A stretch of DNA of 64,000 bases from Macrothele yani (lineage: Eukaryota > Arthropoda > Arachnida > Araneae > Macrothelidae), in NCBI GenBank assembly GCA_039090855.1, contig CM077005.1, forward strand, positions 79,790,607 to 79,854,606. Reading direction: 5' to 3'. This document shows, piece after piece, positions 1 through 10,968 of this stretch. A program made the translations under genes and the position numbers. The notes beneath the pieces were generated by a model. It saw nothing but the letters and a program-made list of their open reading frames with translations, was not told the origin of the DNA and did no database searches. How positions within the stretch are numbered: the stretch's first letter is position 1; each line of letters starts with the position of its first letter.

Positions 1-505
1 GCGTGACCGCTAATATCGGTGGACTCGTCGATCTGAAGTGAGAACTTCTGACTGCTGTTAATTTTCTCCTTCATAATGTCTTCAATGCCACTGGACATGT
101 CACTAACTCGGCAACTGATTGTGTCAGCAGAGAGAAGAATTTTTGAAATTTGATTAGCAGCTTCTGAACCCGAGACTATTTTCACCATCTCTTTACAAGC
201 AGGCATTAACAACGTTTCAGCTATTGTGTGTGTGTTTTTTTTTTTGACATTTACAATAAGTTCGGCTACCTTATAGTTCGGCTACCTTAAAGCTAGCTTC
301 CTGTACTTTTTCCGAAACACGTACTGTCGCAGTCATGAACGTACCTTGTTGTTTGTTTTGTTTCAACAACCGACGAAAATCATTGATATCTTTGCTTGAC
401 AGAGAAGAATATTTTGTTGACAAATGTCGTTTCAATTCACTGGAAACTATAGCAGCATTACTGCATTTTTCATCACAAACGATACACTCGGGGATTGGGC
501 ATGTT
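1..505 (-). pseudogene. hAT-superfamily (ZBED-type) transposase, N-terminal fragment
   Basis: Read on the minus strand, about 420-505 encodes a BED-like zinc finger start (CPIPECIVCDEKCSN, then SELKRHL), followed by a basic linker. From about 230 down to base 1 it encodes hAT transposase sequence (MPACKEMVKIV, TISCRVSDMS, SLQIDESTDISGHA). The order BED finger then DEST motif is that of ZBED/SCAND3-like hAT transposases. The reading frame is broken near 259-290 by a tandem duplication of a 16-bp unit (agttcggctaccttat) and an adjacent A/T run. The fragment continues past base 1, so the catalytic core is not visible. It is a decayed mobile element rather than a host gene, although a domesticated ZBED gene cannot be excluded from this fragment alone. 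Confidence 0.75.
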
Positions 506-665
506 TTACCACTACACCAAAAAAAAAAACGTAAGATAAATAATTATCATTATACTGCCGGTGCACTAATTTTTGTTCTTTTTTTTACGGGCTCTGTGCT
601 TTCACTACTTGCACTCGTGGACGGAACACTCCGTACAAGGAACTTGTCCATCTTGAAAAATAAAA

Positions 666-2098
666 TACAATGGCGGAAAGTGAAAAAAACCACCAAGAAG
701 TAGACGTCTGATACCAACGAAATTTATACAGCATAATAACGGAATACAGAGGATAACGTGATCAAAACATAATGGCAAAATACAGCTGTATTTGCTGGTA
801 AACTGAAAAATAAAATTTCCATGTAACATGGTTAGTACGAGTTTGAACCGCCATGAACTGCGTCACACTGTGCAATTCTGGCATGGAGTCTGTCGTACAG
901 ATGTTGGATGTAAGTTTAGGGTATTGAGTTCCAAGCATCCTCAACCTGGACGCGGAAATCGGGGATGGTCGTGGCTGGCCGTGGAGACCGGATAAGTCGT
1001 TGTCCCATAAAATCCCACACGTGCTCAATGGGGGACAAATCCGGTGAACGTGGAGGCCATGGAAGTTGTCTCACACCCTAAACTGCATGTTGCGTTGCAC
1101 GTGCCGTGTCTGGGCGTGCGTTATCTTGCTGGAAAACACCACGATGGACCGACCTTACAAATGGCACAACAACGGGCTGAATGATCTTGTTGATGTAGGA
1201 GGTGCTGTTTAGCGTACCTGGTACAAACCCTAGTTGTGTACGGGAGTGATAGCTGATCGCTCCCCACACTAGGAGACCAGGTGTAGGCCCTGTGTGTCGC
1301 TGGCGGATGCAAGAAGGATGGAGACGCTCCCCTGTGCGTCTGCGAACACGCATACGGCCATCGGAGGCTCCCAAGCAGAATCTGCTTTCATCGCTGAACA
1401 CGACTGATTGCCATTGCGTTCTCCAGTGCAGACGTTGGCGACACCACTGCAGCCGTTCCTGACGGTGGGCTGGAATCAGAGGTACACATGCCAGAGGCAC
1501 ACGTGCAAGTAGTCCTGCATCCAGTAGACGGTTGCGGATTGTTCGCACAGTCACCCAGGTGCAACGGCAGCTCGGATTTGCGTCGCAGTGGATGTTCTGC
1601 TTGACAACGCCGCTCTTCTTATGCGTCGATCGGTCCGCTCATCAGTCCGTCTGTGACTCCCGGTTCCACGTCTTCTCGTGCGGGAATGTTCCTCGGAACA
1701 TCTACACCACCATCGTACCACCACCGATACTTCCCGTCCAATTCGCTCCGCAATACGACGATACGACCACCCGGCCTCGCGGATCCCGACTAGACGACCT
1801 CGCTCAAAGTCCGATAACTGCTTAAATCGTACAAGTCTTCCATGTCCAGGCATTGCAGCTTCTTCAGGGTCTTCGCACGTGTCCGTACGCCGAGGACTGA
1901 TTACATTCACTTCGCCGTACTCCTTAAATACCACCGACGATATTTTGCATATTATGCCGTGCTGTGGAGTAAGCGCTCACCGGTTGGTCCCGAAATTAAC
2001 ATCACACCTACGTAAACTCGACCCCATTAACATATGTAAATTTCATGATCGTCCGCCAATTCCTTCTTGGTGTTCTTTTTTCACTTTCCGGCAGTGTA
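666..2098 (-). mobile_element. Tc1-like element 1 (complete, TIR to TIR)
   Basis: Both ends carry related terminal inverted repeats of about 35 bp. The left end reads caatggcggaaagtgaaaa from 668. The right end, reverse-complemented, reads cactgccggaaagtgaaaa. Each is bounded by the TA dinucleotide expected for Tc1/mariner insertion (666-667 and 2097-2098). Length is about 1.43 kb, normal for the family. It holds one decayed minus-strand transposase gene. Confidence 0.85.
832..1853 (-). pseudogene. Tc1 transposase, frameshifted with in-frame stops
   Basis: Start taken at the ATG of MPGHGRLVRFKQLSDF (1853). The N-terminus has a helix-turn-helix region (FERGRLVGIREAGWSYRRIA). The catalytic DD34E core is complete: first Asp in VVFSDESRF, second in VFQQDNARPD, Glu in SPIEHVWD. 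The C-terminus ends HGGSNSY then stop. Damage seen: a one-base frameshift near 1551, a stop after TQHAV (about 1080), and a second stop after AWNSIP. With an intact triad but three lesions it is a recently inactivated DNA-binding endonuclease/recombinase for cut-and-paste transposition. Confidence 0.85.
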
Positions 2099-3456
2099 GT
2101 TTAATAGTAATACAAAATAGCAAGACTGACTAGCAATCACAATTTTCGGACTACTTCAGTGCACAGCTGTGATGGAACTGAAATAATTGTAAAATGCGGG
2201 ACCTACAAAGAAAAGAAGGGACACATATACCGACTTATTTAAAATAAAGTCTAACAGTGGGTGGGTGCATCGGTACAGGAAAAAAGCAGTAAGGTTGAAG
2301 AATCACTAACAAACAGGGACAAATATCTAAACAACGTAATAAAATAATAAAAGACAGGGAAAGTTTTGCTGATCCCCGCACTTTTAAGGAAAAACGTACG
2401 CAGAGCATGCGGCAAGTGTAACAAAGAAGCCACATAGCGTAGCGGTAGAGGCGAGAAATACAAATATATCAATAAGTAAAACTACGATATAACAACAACT
2501 GTGAGTAAATAATTTACATTTAATTTCTTAGCATACATAAAAATTCGCGGTATGTAATAAAAAATAAACAAGCATCATCTTATTTCATCAGTGCAGCAGC
2601 AGAGAATGAAAAACAAGCATATGAAACAGAGTAAGTGGGATAAAATTAAAAAATAAAACTCGACAATTAATTTCTTACAAAAGGATAATAAGTAAAAGTT
2701 TGGGTGACACCTTTCAGCTTGTGGGGGCACACCGGTGTGCCGCGGGACACTGGTTGAGGAACACTGGCCTGGTGAATTATTTGAAAAATCAGAAAATGTG
2801 TGCATACCATTGAACAAGACTAAAACTATCGGGCAAAACTGATGCTGAAAGGATTACTCTAAGGTGTGATATCTGAAAGAAGAATTCAGAGGTGCCATTG
2901 AATTAAACATCTACATTTACCACGAGGAAAGGGAGAGACTCCTTATTGGGAAGTGATCAAAAGTGGGTGTAAAATTTAGGTCCTGATAAGCGGTATAGGA
3001 TGAAGAGGAAATGTCTTTTTAAGTTCGGGCTTTCAGAAAAGGAAATGTGTAAAATGCAAAAATTAATTAATTCCCTTGACGCAGAAAAACGCACTTAAGA
3101 CCCCTAGTGGAACAAATCTGGGCGATGTGGGAATCAGAGTGTGCATAGGAAGTTTTACTTATAGTTCATGTTATTCAAAGGAAATATAATATTCCCAGTT
3201 AGTGGAGAATTCGTGTCAAATGCCGTCCTAACCGAAAAACTGCGCAATGGGAAGAAACTGCATTAAAAAAAGATCACTTCTTTGATCCAGTCCATCGGAA
3301 TTAAAAAAAGACTGAGTGCTGTGATGCCATATCTACTTACGAGCAGGGGCACGAAGTGATTACATACACATTCCAACAGGAATATAGGTATGCTAAACTA
3401 AATCTGAGCTGCGGAGTTCGAAAACAGCAGAAAATGTGAAGGAGACATCAGATACC
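2099..3456. other. Intergenic or intronic spacer, no gene recognised
   Basis: AT-rich sequence with scattered stops in all frames. At 2725-2770 the phrase gtgccgcgggacactggttgaggaacactgg resembles terminal sequence of hAT-type repeats, but this is only a resemblance. The expected VMAT exon 3, encoding the segment after PFIGPLSNR, was not found here and presumably lies left of the window. Confidence 0.4.
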
Positions 3457-3687
3457 CCGCCCCGGTAGCTCAGTGGCCTAAGCACTGGCTTCTGACTATT
3501 CGTCCGAGATGGATCCGGGTTCAAATCCCAGCGGGGCATGGATGTTGTGTTCTTTTACGGCACTAGTTTTCTCTCTTTCATGGAGATAGTTACCCTAAAT
3601 TATGGACGGGTGACTGCTCATAGCCCATCGAGTTGCTCATGGTAGTTGTTAAACCTCCAAACAAACAAAAGAAGAAAGAAAGAAACA
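3457..3687 (+). repeat. tRNA-derived SINE, family 1 (copy 1)
   Basis: The tRNA-like head has an A box (tagctcagtgg) and B box (ggttcaaatcc). It is followed by the family body: aRggatgttgtgttctttta, a pyrimidine-rich segment, taaattatggacgggtgactgct, and gttgctcatggtagttgttaaacctcc. The 3' tail is A-rich. At least a dozen copies with this order occur in the window, in both orientations. Lies left of VMAT exon 2. Confidence 0.85.
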
Positions 3688-4157
3688 GATGCACACACAA
3701 TGGTAGAAAGCGCCCTCTGAGACTATAAAGTTAAATTTTCAAACGATCTTCATTTTTGCAATAGTTAACTTATTCAGTGACAAGATGCATAAGAAACAAG
3801 TTAATAGTTACAAAAATGAAGCTGCTGAGATTCCGTAGGATGCCCTCAAACCCTTTGCTTTATTAGGACAAAGGAAGTACGGATATAAGCATTGAGCTTT
3901 CAGTGAGTGGCGCAGGTATACGATTGGGGAAATTTCTAAACAATGATGTGAAGAAAAAGGGTTTGCGAAAAGAGGGGAATATAGCAAAACTTATAAATAG
4001 TTGAAACCCACGGAATAGTGAGATTACTGGATATACAGGATATGCATTGTAAGAATACAAACGAAAGTTTCTTCATAGATTTTGTTTTATGAAAGACTGG
4101 ATGCACAGCTGCAATTCTATTTTGTAATCCAGAACAGTTTGGAAAAGTAATCCTCAC

Positions 4158-4611
4158 CTGTTGCTCAGCGGTCCAATAAAAGGATTGGTGATGGCCTGAA
4201 CGAAAGGCTTCGATGCGAACAAGACTCCCACTTCGACACTTTCTCCCAAAAGTTCCTCATGTCTCAATAGTTTCTTCTTCACTTTATCGTCGGATTCAGA
4301 GTTCTGAGTACCCGCTGTCTTCCCATGAGCGGCTGTGGTCGACTCATTGGTTCCAGGCTTGGTGCTGGCTGCGTGGAATTTCCAGAACACTTCATTAGGC
4401 ACAAGTGTGTATCCTGGGATTTCCCCTTGAAGAATAGGTGGTTTGGTTGGAATAGTCATGTGCCGAAGGTAGTAAGGTTTCTCTTCCTCTATTGATGACG
4501 TCACGGATGGCGTCATAGATGTCGATGTCGACACAGTCGAAGTGCTAATGCTAGAAGGCGGACTAGGCGTTGAATGATGCAGTTGGTACAGGAAAGCCGG
4601 TATAATTGGCA
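4158..4611 (-). CDS. VMAT: Vesicular monoamine transporter, coding exon 2 (internal)
   Basis: VMATs are proton/amine antiporters that load dopamine, serotonin, octopamine or histamine into secretory vesicles (family knowledge). This exon has a textbook acceptor (ttttgtactttgcag, AG at 4612-4613) and donor (GTGAGG at 4152-4157). It encodes residues 40-190. VPIIPAFLY completes membrane helix 1. A long luminal loop (about 50-160) follows, rich in Ser, Thr and Pro, with an Asn-Glu-Ser glycosylation sequon at N128. Then comes the helix 2 signature VEVGVLFASK and ITNPFIGPLSNR, with the Lys of FASK that is charged in all VMATs. Helix 2 matches VMAT closely, and the helix 1 end TTVVPIIP argues against VAChT, which has YMVIVPIIP. 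Intron phases (1 in, 2 out) are consistent. The ORF continues upstream of 4611, but that part is intron. Confidence 0.93.
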
Positions 4612-4910
4612 CTGCAAAGTACAAAACAGGTATATGATTAATAGCACCACGTTTCAAAAAGTAACCAATAGTATATCTGGCGGAGTATGACATACTTTCT
4701 AACGTATCAACTGTTTTACGAATTGCGCTCCTAAATAATTTATGCGGTTTCAGTAATATCATTTCACCCCTATTCAACAAGTAGATCTGAGAATAAAATG
4801 GCACATAACACAAGTGCCGTGAAAACATATTACGTACGCACGAATAAAAATAAATTATTGTTACTTTAACATAACTTTTTCTCCCATATAACAACAACAA
4901 TTCCTTTCGA

Positions 4911-5716
4911 AAATACTCCAAATACGTGGCGACAGTAAATAAATAAATACATCGCTCTTAACCACGTTCTAGAAACACACAGCAACCGAAAAATTGTTTT
5001 TCAGCCGCCGCTGTGGAATTGAACCAACATAACTCTCGATATCTAGCCGAGTGCGTTACATATACGCCACGGTGGCCAACAATCCACGGTGCTATGTGTA
5101 TTTTTAAGTCAGCTTCTGACATCATAAATCCGTAAGATGGGCTCAGCATCTAAGACGTCTCCATCTGATGGGCATTAACGGCACTAGCTATATATATATT
5201 ATAGCAATTAAATCAAAGGGCGAGATCCAAGTTGAAAATACTCCAAATACGTGGCGACAGTAAATAAATAAATACATCGCTCTTAACCACGTTCTAGAAA
5301 CACACAGCAACCGAAAAATTGTTTTTCAGCCACCGCTGTGGAATTGAACCAACAGAACTCTCGATATCTAGCCGAGTGCGTTACATATACGCCACGGTGG
5401 CCAACAATCCACGGTGCTACGTGTATTTTTAAGTCAGCTTCTGACATCATAAATCCGTAAGATGGGCTCAGCATCTGAGACGTCTCCATCTGGTGGGCAT
5501 TAACGGCACTACCTATATATATATATATTATAGCAATTAAATCAAAGGTCGAGATCCAAGTTGAAAATACTCCAAATACGTGGCGACAGTAAATAAATAA
5601 ATATCTCGCTCTTAACCACGTTCTAGAAACACACAGCAACCGAAAAATTGTTTTTCAGCCGCCGCTGTGGAATTGAACCAACAGAACTCTCGATATCTAG
5701 CCGAGTGCGTTACATA
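4911..5716. repeat. Tandem repeat, 2.5 units of about 327 bp with a tRNA-like segment
   Basis: The unit starts aaatactccaaatacgtggc at 4911, 5236 and 5565 (spacings 325 and 329). The third copy stops at about 5716 in the middle of the unit. Units are nearly identical apart from TA-dinucleotide length and a few substitutions, so the duplication is recent. Read on the minus strand each full unit contains a tRNA-like stretch: ggccaccgtggcgtatatg, actcggctagatatcgagag, and a B-box-like ggttcaattcc. Sequence 5' of this tRNA-like part is also in the unit. It sits 300 bp upstream of VMAT exon 2 in transcription order. Confidence 0.85.
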
Positions 5717-5813
5717 TTCCTTTCTCCTGAATACTTCTGCCGCTTTGGTTCGCAGCATGGCTTTTCAAACCGGAATCATTTCAGTAGCAAAGTCTGGTAT
5801 TACATGACTGCTC

Positions 5814-6030
5814 CGTCCCGGTGGCCGAGTCGTCTGAGACGCTGGCATCTGACCGTTCATCTGAGAAATTCTTGGGTTCCAGTACCCGATGAAGCATGAA
5901 TGGTGTACTTGTCTTACGGCACTGGCTCTCTCCCTTCCCAGGAAAGAACAAATTAGGGACGGGGGACATGTAGCTTGTAACCCTTCAAGTCGCTCATGGC
6001 GGTCGTTAACCAAGAAAATAAAAAATAAGA
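5814..6030 (+). repeat. tRNA-derived SINE, family 1 (copy 2)
   Basis: Head tcccggtggccgagtcgtct, degenerate B box, then the family body (gtcttacggcactggctctc, aaattagggacggg, gctcatggcggtcgttaacc) and an A-rich tail. Follows the 327-bp tandem array. Confidence 0.8.
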
Positions 6031-6184
6031 GCAGAACTGCAACTAATGAACTCTGGCTAGCAGTTTCGTCTTCACGAAAACTGCCATGTTTATTCAAGAG
6101 GTTGTATGCATCAGCAATTGAACTGAACTAATGAATAGGGCCAACATTTACCGGATTCTCCTCTCGTCTTTCATTTCAGTCGTA

Positions 6185-6352
6185 TTTTTTAGGAGTTTAA
6201 CGACCACCTCAATAGAATATAAGCAGTCGCCCGTCCTTAATTTAGGATCACTGGTTTCAGGGAAGGAAGAATGCCAGTGCCGTAAGAAAAACACACTAAT
6301 CATGCCTCGCCGGGATTCGAGCGACACCGAGGCGGCCAATTCCAATTCTCAA
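6185..6352 (-). repeat. SINE family 1 (copy 3, head truncated)
   Basis: Minus-strand body (gtttaacgaccacc, cagtcgcccgtccttaattt, gccagtgccgtaag) running into a degenerate B box (gggattcgagcg). The A-box end is missing. Confidence 0.7.
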
Positions 6353-6369
6353 AGCATGTTACTATTAAT

Positions 6370-6588
6370 ATTTTTTTTTACTTGGAGGTTTAACGACCAC
6401 CGTGAGCAACCCAATGGGCTATAAGCAGTCGCCTGTCCATAATTTAAGGTCACTGGTTCCAGGGAAGGGATAGAGCCAGTGCCGTACGACAAACACAATA
6501 CCCATGCCTCACCGGGATTCGAACCCGGACCCCTTTTTGGACAAATAATCAGAAGCCATCACTTAGACCACTACGCCACCAGGGCGTC
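6370..6588 (-). repeat. SINE family 1 (copy 4)
   Basis: Complete minus-strand copy. The poly-T at 6370 is the A-tail. The body follows, and then the tRNA-like head with B box (ggattcgaacccgg as read on plus) and A box region (taccactacgccacc). The head abuts the ATT repeat at 6589. Confidence 0.85.

Positions 6589-6676
<88 letters not shown>
6589..6676. repeat. (ATT)n microsatellite, probable LINE 3' tail
   Basis: About 29 ATT units. On the minus strand it directly follows the 3' end of the R2/R4-type LINE (aataaagaaaataataat), so it is most simply that LINE's simple-repeat 3' tail. Confidence 0.8.
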
Positions 6677-6790
6677 TTCTTTATTCGAAATATACGAATC
6701 ACAGTCTATGACAAACAATATAAACAGCAAATTATCATTGACTGGTATTGTTGAACTGATACGAGTTTCCAACGTAGACCTAGGTATCAG

Positions 6791-7790
6791 TCAATAATCG
6801 ACGTAAAATATATGGTCCCAATAAAGCTGTCTTCTGCAGTTCTGTAGGTGGCATTCAGAAAGCTGCATTTTTTTTAAATTATTCATAAAATGTTTTGACA
6901 TTGTTCCAAGTGCCCCGATGACAATGGGGACTACCGTTGTGTGTTTAGTCCATAACCGGGTAATTTCTATGGCCATGTTTCTATATTTAGTAATTTTTTC
7001 CAATTCTTTTTCATTAACTCTGGTATCTCCAGGGATCGTTATATCAATTAGCCAGACTTTCCGATTTTTTATGACTGTTATGTCTGGTGTATTATGTTCT
7101 ATATGTCGATCTGTTTGAATTCTGAAATCCCACAAGATCTTGACCATTATTTTCTATGACTTTCTCAGCCTTGTGTTCCCATGAGTTTTTCGATGCTGTC
7201 AGATTGTGCTTTCTGCATAATGACCAGTGAATCAATTTTGCAACCCTGTCATGTCTAACTTTGTAATTTGTCTGTGCAATTTTGTTACATTCACATATTA
7301 GATGCGACACAGTTTCATCTTTTTCTTGACAAAGTCGAGACTTTGGATTATCACTGACTTTCTGGATCTTAACCTTCATAACATTTGTTTGCAATGCCTG
7401 TTCTTGTGCAGCAAACATCAGACTTTCTATTTCTTTCTTGATGGAACCCGCTTTCAGCCATGCCCAAGTGAAGTTGTTGTCACTTTTCCCATCAATATTC
7501 TTTAGAAATTGTCCATGCAGTGGCTTGTTCTTCCAGCCGTCTAATCTGCTTTCAAACTGTTTCCTCTTGTATTCAGCCTTGTTTTCTGTTGTTTTTAAGA
7601 TATTTTCATTATTCACTGCCTGAAGTAGCTTTTCTCTGCTTCTGTTGACGTAATCATTCAGGCTTCTTTTTTCTTCCTCTACTACCTGTTGTACTTGTAG
7701 TAGCCCTCTGTCTTCTGCAGTTCTGTAGGTGGCCAATCTTCCGAGGTAAATACAATCTCTGTCAACATCACTTTTTTGGATGGAGAGCAT
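6791..7790 (-). pseudogene. LINE C-terminal region: zinc knuckle and restriction-like endonuclease
   Basis: Starts at about DRDCIYLGRLATYR. It contains the Cys/His cluster CQEKDETVSHLICEC and then, in a second frame, WDFRIQTDRHIEHNTPDI...LIDITIP. The PD and following D/E residues fit the PD-(D/E)XK nuclease fold of REL-type LINEs, and VPIVIGALG follows as usual. A frameshift near 7100-7150 separates the zinc knuckle from the nuclease. The enzyme would nick target DNA to prime reverse transcription (family knowledge). Confidence 0.8.
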
Positions 7791-7965
7791 GATGCATGTT
7801 CAATAACTTTCGAGTTTTTCGATCCAGTATTTCTAATTCACTTTGGGTCCAATCAATTATTCCAGCTGGGTATCTAATTACTGGAATGGCCCATGTATTT
7901 ATGGCTTTGATTGTATTTCCACCATTTAGTTTTTATTTCAATATTTTTCTTACTCTCTTGATATA

Positions 7966-9504
7966 CACTGCCGGACAATTGCTAAGGACGGATGACAATA
8001 GCAACGATAGCAACCATAAAATGGAAGGCAAGAAAATGTGGAAATTAGCATAAGTGCGGGATACAGTAAGACGTGTTGTGCGTATGCAAATTTTGGATTG
8101 CCGAACTTGTTCGTGACGTCATAGCGCTGATAAGAGATATAAAGGATTTGACGCGTATTGACCGTTGTTGTTCAAACGCAAAGTTGAAAGGGAAAGAATC
8201 AATTGACGAACTTGCAATTTTCAGTATGTCTTCCCGACATCACCTAGATGATTTTACGCGTGGCCGTATTATTGGTAAGATTGAAGAAGGGCGAAAAATA
8301 AAAGATGTTGCCAGGGAGTTCGACGTCAGCCACAGTGTTGTTTCAGGGCATTGGAAATCATTTCAAACAAATGGAGAGTGTAGCAAACGTCACGGGGAGG
8401 TCGTGTTCGCAGTACGACACCTGCAGAAGATCTGTACATAGTGCTATCAACAAAAAGGCACCGGCACAGCACAGCTAGTGAGGTAGCAAATCAGTTTATG
8501 GCTGCTACTGGCAAGCGGATATCCCGAAAAACTGTCGCCAGACGTTTGCATGAAGGAGGACTATACGCCCGCCGTCCTGTTGTGTGCATCCCATTGTCCA
8601 GACGTCACCGTACCGCCCGTTTGCAATGGTGCCATCAACATCGCAATTGGACTGATAACGACTGGTCTGCTGTCCTCTTCTCAGATGAGAGTAGATACAG
8701 TCTATCGTCTGATTGTCGACGACAACTGATCTGGCGTGATAGTGGTACTGCATATTGTCCAGCAAACATACAGGAAAGGGACCGATATCCGACATGTAGT
8801 GTCATGGTATGGGCTGGCATCATGATCAATGGCCGTACGTCCCTCTATGTGCTTCCAACTGGGACTATGACTGGCCAACGATACATTAATGATGTTTTGC
8901 TACCTCATGTTCGTATGTTCCGTGGTGCTGTCGGTGATAGATTCATTTTCATGGACGACAACGCAACATGCCATCGAACAGTCGCTGTCCAGGAGTGTCT
9001 TGAGAGCGAGGATATTCAACGCCTCGTATGGCCAGCACGTTCTCCAGATCTGAATCCCATTGAAAATGTGTGGGATGCTTTGGGGAGGAATCTTGCTGGT
9101 CGCCAATGCCCTCCAATAAACAAGGACACCCTCATCCGTGCACTGACAGAGGAATGGGATAAATTACCCCAACAGCTGCTTGATAATGTTGTGCAAAGCA
9201 TGACACGACGTGTGGAATCTTGCATCGCCCTCCATGGTGGCCATATCCCGTATTGACATCTTACGCCGGAACGCCTGCGGACGGTAATTGCATTTTTTCA
9301 CGTTTACGTATTCTGCACAAAATGGCCTGTTTGTCCCTTGAACACGTTCCAAAGCCTTCTGGATTTCAGAGCACAATAAATTGTCTTTCTTGTAATGTCC
9401 TGGCATTCTGACATTATTTTATTTCACTTGGCATCCAACCACACTTACTTTTTTATGCGCTATATAGCCGTTCATGATCCGTCCTTAGCAATTGTCCAGC
9501 AGTG
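7966..9504 (+). mobile_element. Tc1-like element 2 (complete, inside the LINE)
   Basis: Terminal inverted repeats of 30 bp with a single mismatch: cactgccggacaattgctaa on the left and, reverse-complemented, cactgctggacaattgctaa on the right. TA flanks at 7964-7965 and 9505-9506. The near-identity of the repeats suggests a young insertion. Confidence 0.93.
8226..9256 (+). pseudogene. Tc1 transposase with one frameshift, catalytic triad intact
   Basis: Start at MSSRHHLDDFTRGRIIG (8226). N-terminal helix-turn-helix (IKDVAREFDVSHSVVSG), then the DD34E core: VLFSDESRYSL, FIFMDDNATCHRT, SPDLNPIENVWDALGR. It ends HGGHIPY at 9256. The only lesion I see is a one-base loss in the G run near 8393-8397 (cacggggagg), which puts the N-terminal third in another frame. 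About 343 codons in total, the usual length. It is the least damaged transposase with a full triad in the window, and closely related to the one in Tc1-like element 10. Confidence 0.9.
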
Positions 9505-9590
9505 TACTTACTCTGAGTCAGACCTGTGACTTTTGTATGTAAGATGTTTTGTGATTCAAGAATTCCAAGGTATTTATAATTTTCATTATC

Positions 9591-10593
9591 TTACAATAAT
9601 TTCATTATATTACCATTTTCTAGTTCTATTCCATCTATATTCTGGACTTTTCCCCGACGCACGGATAGTACTACACATTTTTCCAGTCCAAATTCCATCT
9701 GTATATCATCACTAAATATTTGCACTGTATGCAGCAATGTTTCAAGTTCGGCGGAACTTTTTGCATACAATTTAAGGTCATCCATGTACAGCAGATGGTT
9801 TATTTTACCATGTTGGTCTGAAATGTGGTAGCCCATTTTTGTTTTGTTCAAAATCATTGACAATGTAATTAAAGAGATATTAAACAATAAAGGCGACAAA
9901 GAATCCCCTTGAAATATGCCTCTCTTGATATTAAATTATCCGAGTGAGTTCTTCACCATATGCATGTAACACTGTTTTCCAGTTTTTCATATTTTCTTTG
10001 AGGAATCGGCAGATGTTTTTGCTAACTCCAAATAGTTCCAAACAAGTGTTAATCCAGCTGTGGGGCAATGAGTCAAAGGCCTTTTTATAATCTATCCATG
10101 CCATATTCAAATTTGTTTTTCTTCTTTTTTAGTTTTTTAGTACCGTTTTGTCAATTAGCAGCTGGTCTTTTGTGCCTCTTGACCTTTTGAAGTTCCCCTT
10201 CTGTTCTATTGGGTACACATTGTTTCCCCATAAGTAGTCATATATCGATCTTCCTAGTACTCTTGTGAAAAGTTTGAATGTTGTTGGGAGGCATGTAATT
10301 GGACGATAGTTAGTAGGTTCATTGCCTTTTTCTTGATCTTTCATTATAAGGAATGTGCGATCTGTTGTCATTCAATCTTCTGTGGCAGAATTCTGTAGCA
10401 TTATATTGAATTGCACAGCTGTTCGTTGATGAAGACTTGTGAGATACTTCAACCAAATTCCGTGTAATTCATCTGACCCAGCTACACTCCAGACTTTTAC
10501 ATTATTTACTTGTTGTGTAATCATATCAGTTGTTATCATCAGATTATCCATGTGTATTCCTTTCAAATCTTTACAAAAATCGTTGATCCACAA
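9591..10593 (-). pseudogene. LINE reverse transcriptase domain, frameshifted
   Basis: Read from 10593 down: DELHGIWLKYLTSL, then in the next frame EPTNYRPITCLPTTFKLFTR (RT block with NYRPI), then MSPLLFNISL and HLLYMDDLKLYAKS, where YMDD is the polymerase active site, and GLEKCVVLSV. The domain order matches R2/R4-type RTs. At least three frames are needed to cover it, so it is not functional. Confidence 0.85.
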
Positions 10594-10968
10594 GGCATTT
10601 TTATTATGTTCAACGGGGCTTTCCCAAATTTATTTCCAAAATTTCAAGGCATCTTTCTTGCATGTGCTGGTGTTCATTTGGATTGTCTTTTGTCTCAATG
10701 ATTTATAAAATACTTGTTGCTGATTCCGAAATTGTGCATTTTCTTTGTACTATTTTATGCGTCCGTCATATCTTTCAATTTTCTTTGCAGTAGCTGTTAC
10801 TCGTTATTTTAATTCTTCCATAATTTCAACAATTTTTTTTCTTTCCAGGTCGTATTTTTTTCAGAGTCCATCTTTTAGTTTTCTACTTTTAGGCTTCCCA
10901 TCTTTCAGGCATTTTAAGTTATTAATGTCACTACGGAGTTTAATTATTTTATTTTCTAGCCGAATTTT

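Noticed and set aside
4612..4921. Upstream extension of the VMAT exon 2 ORF (MEYFRKELLLLY...)
   Set aside because: It lies beyond a strong splice acceptor and the join to exon 1 gives the conserved helix 1, so this part is intron.
4958..5639. Two similar minus-strand ORFs (LSPSYGFMMSEADLKIH...)
   Set aside because: They are translations of the 327-bp tandem repeat and its tRNA-like part; the repetition explains the similarity.
6479..6772. ORFs with long Ile or Asn runs (both strands)
   Set aside because: They are translations of the (ATT)n microsatellite and the adjoining SINE, not proteins.
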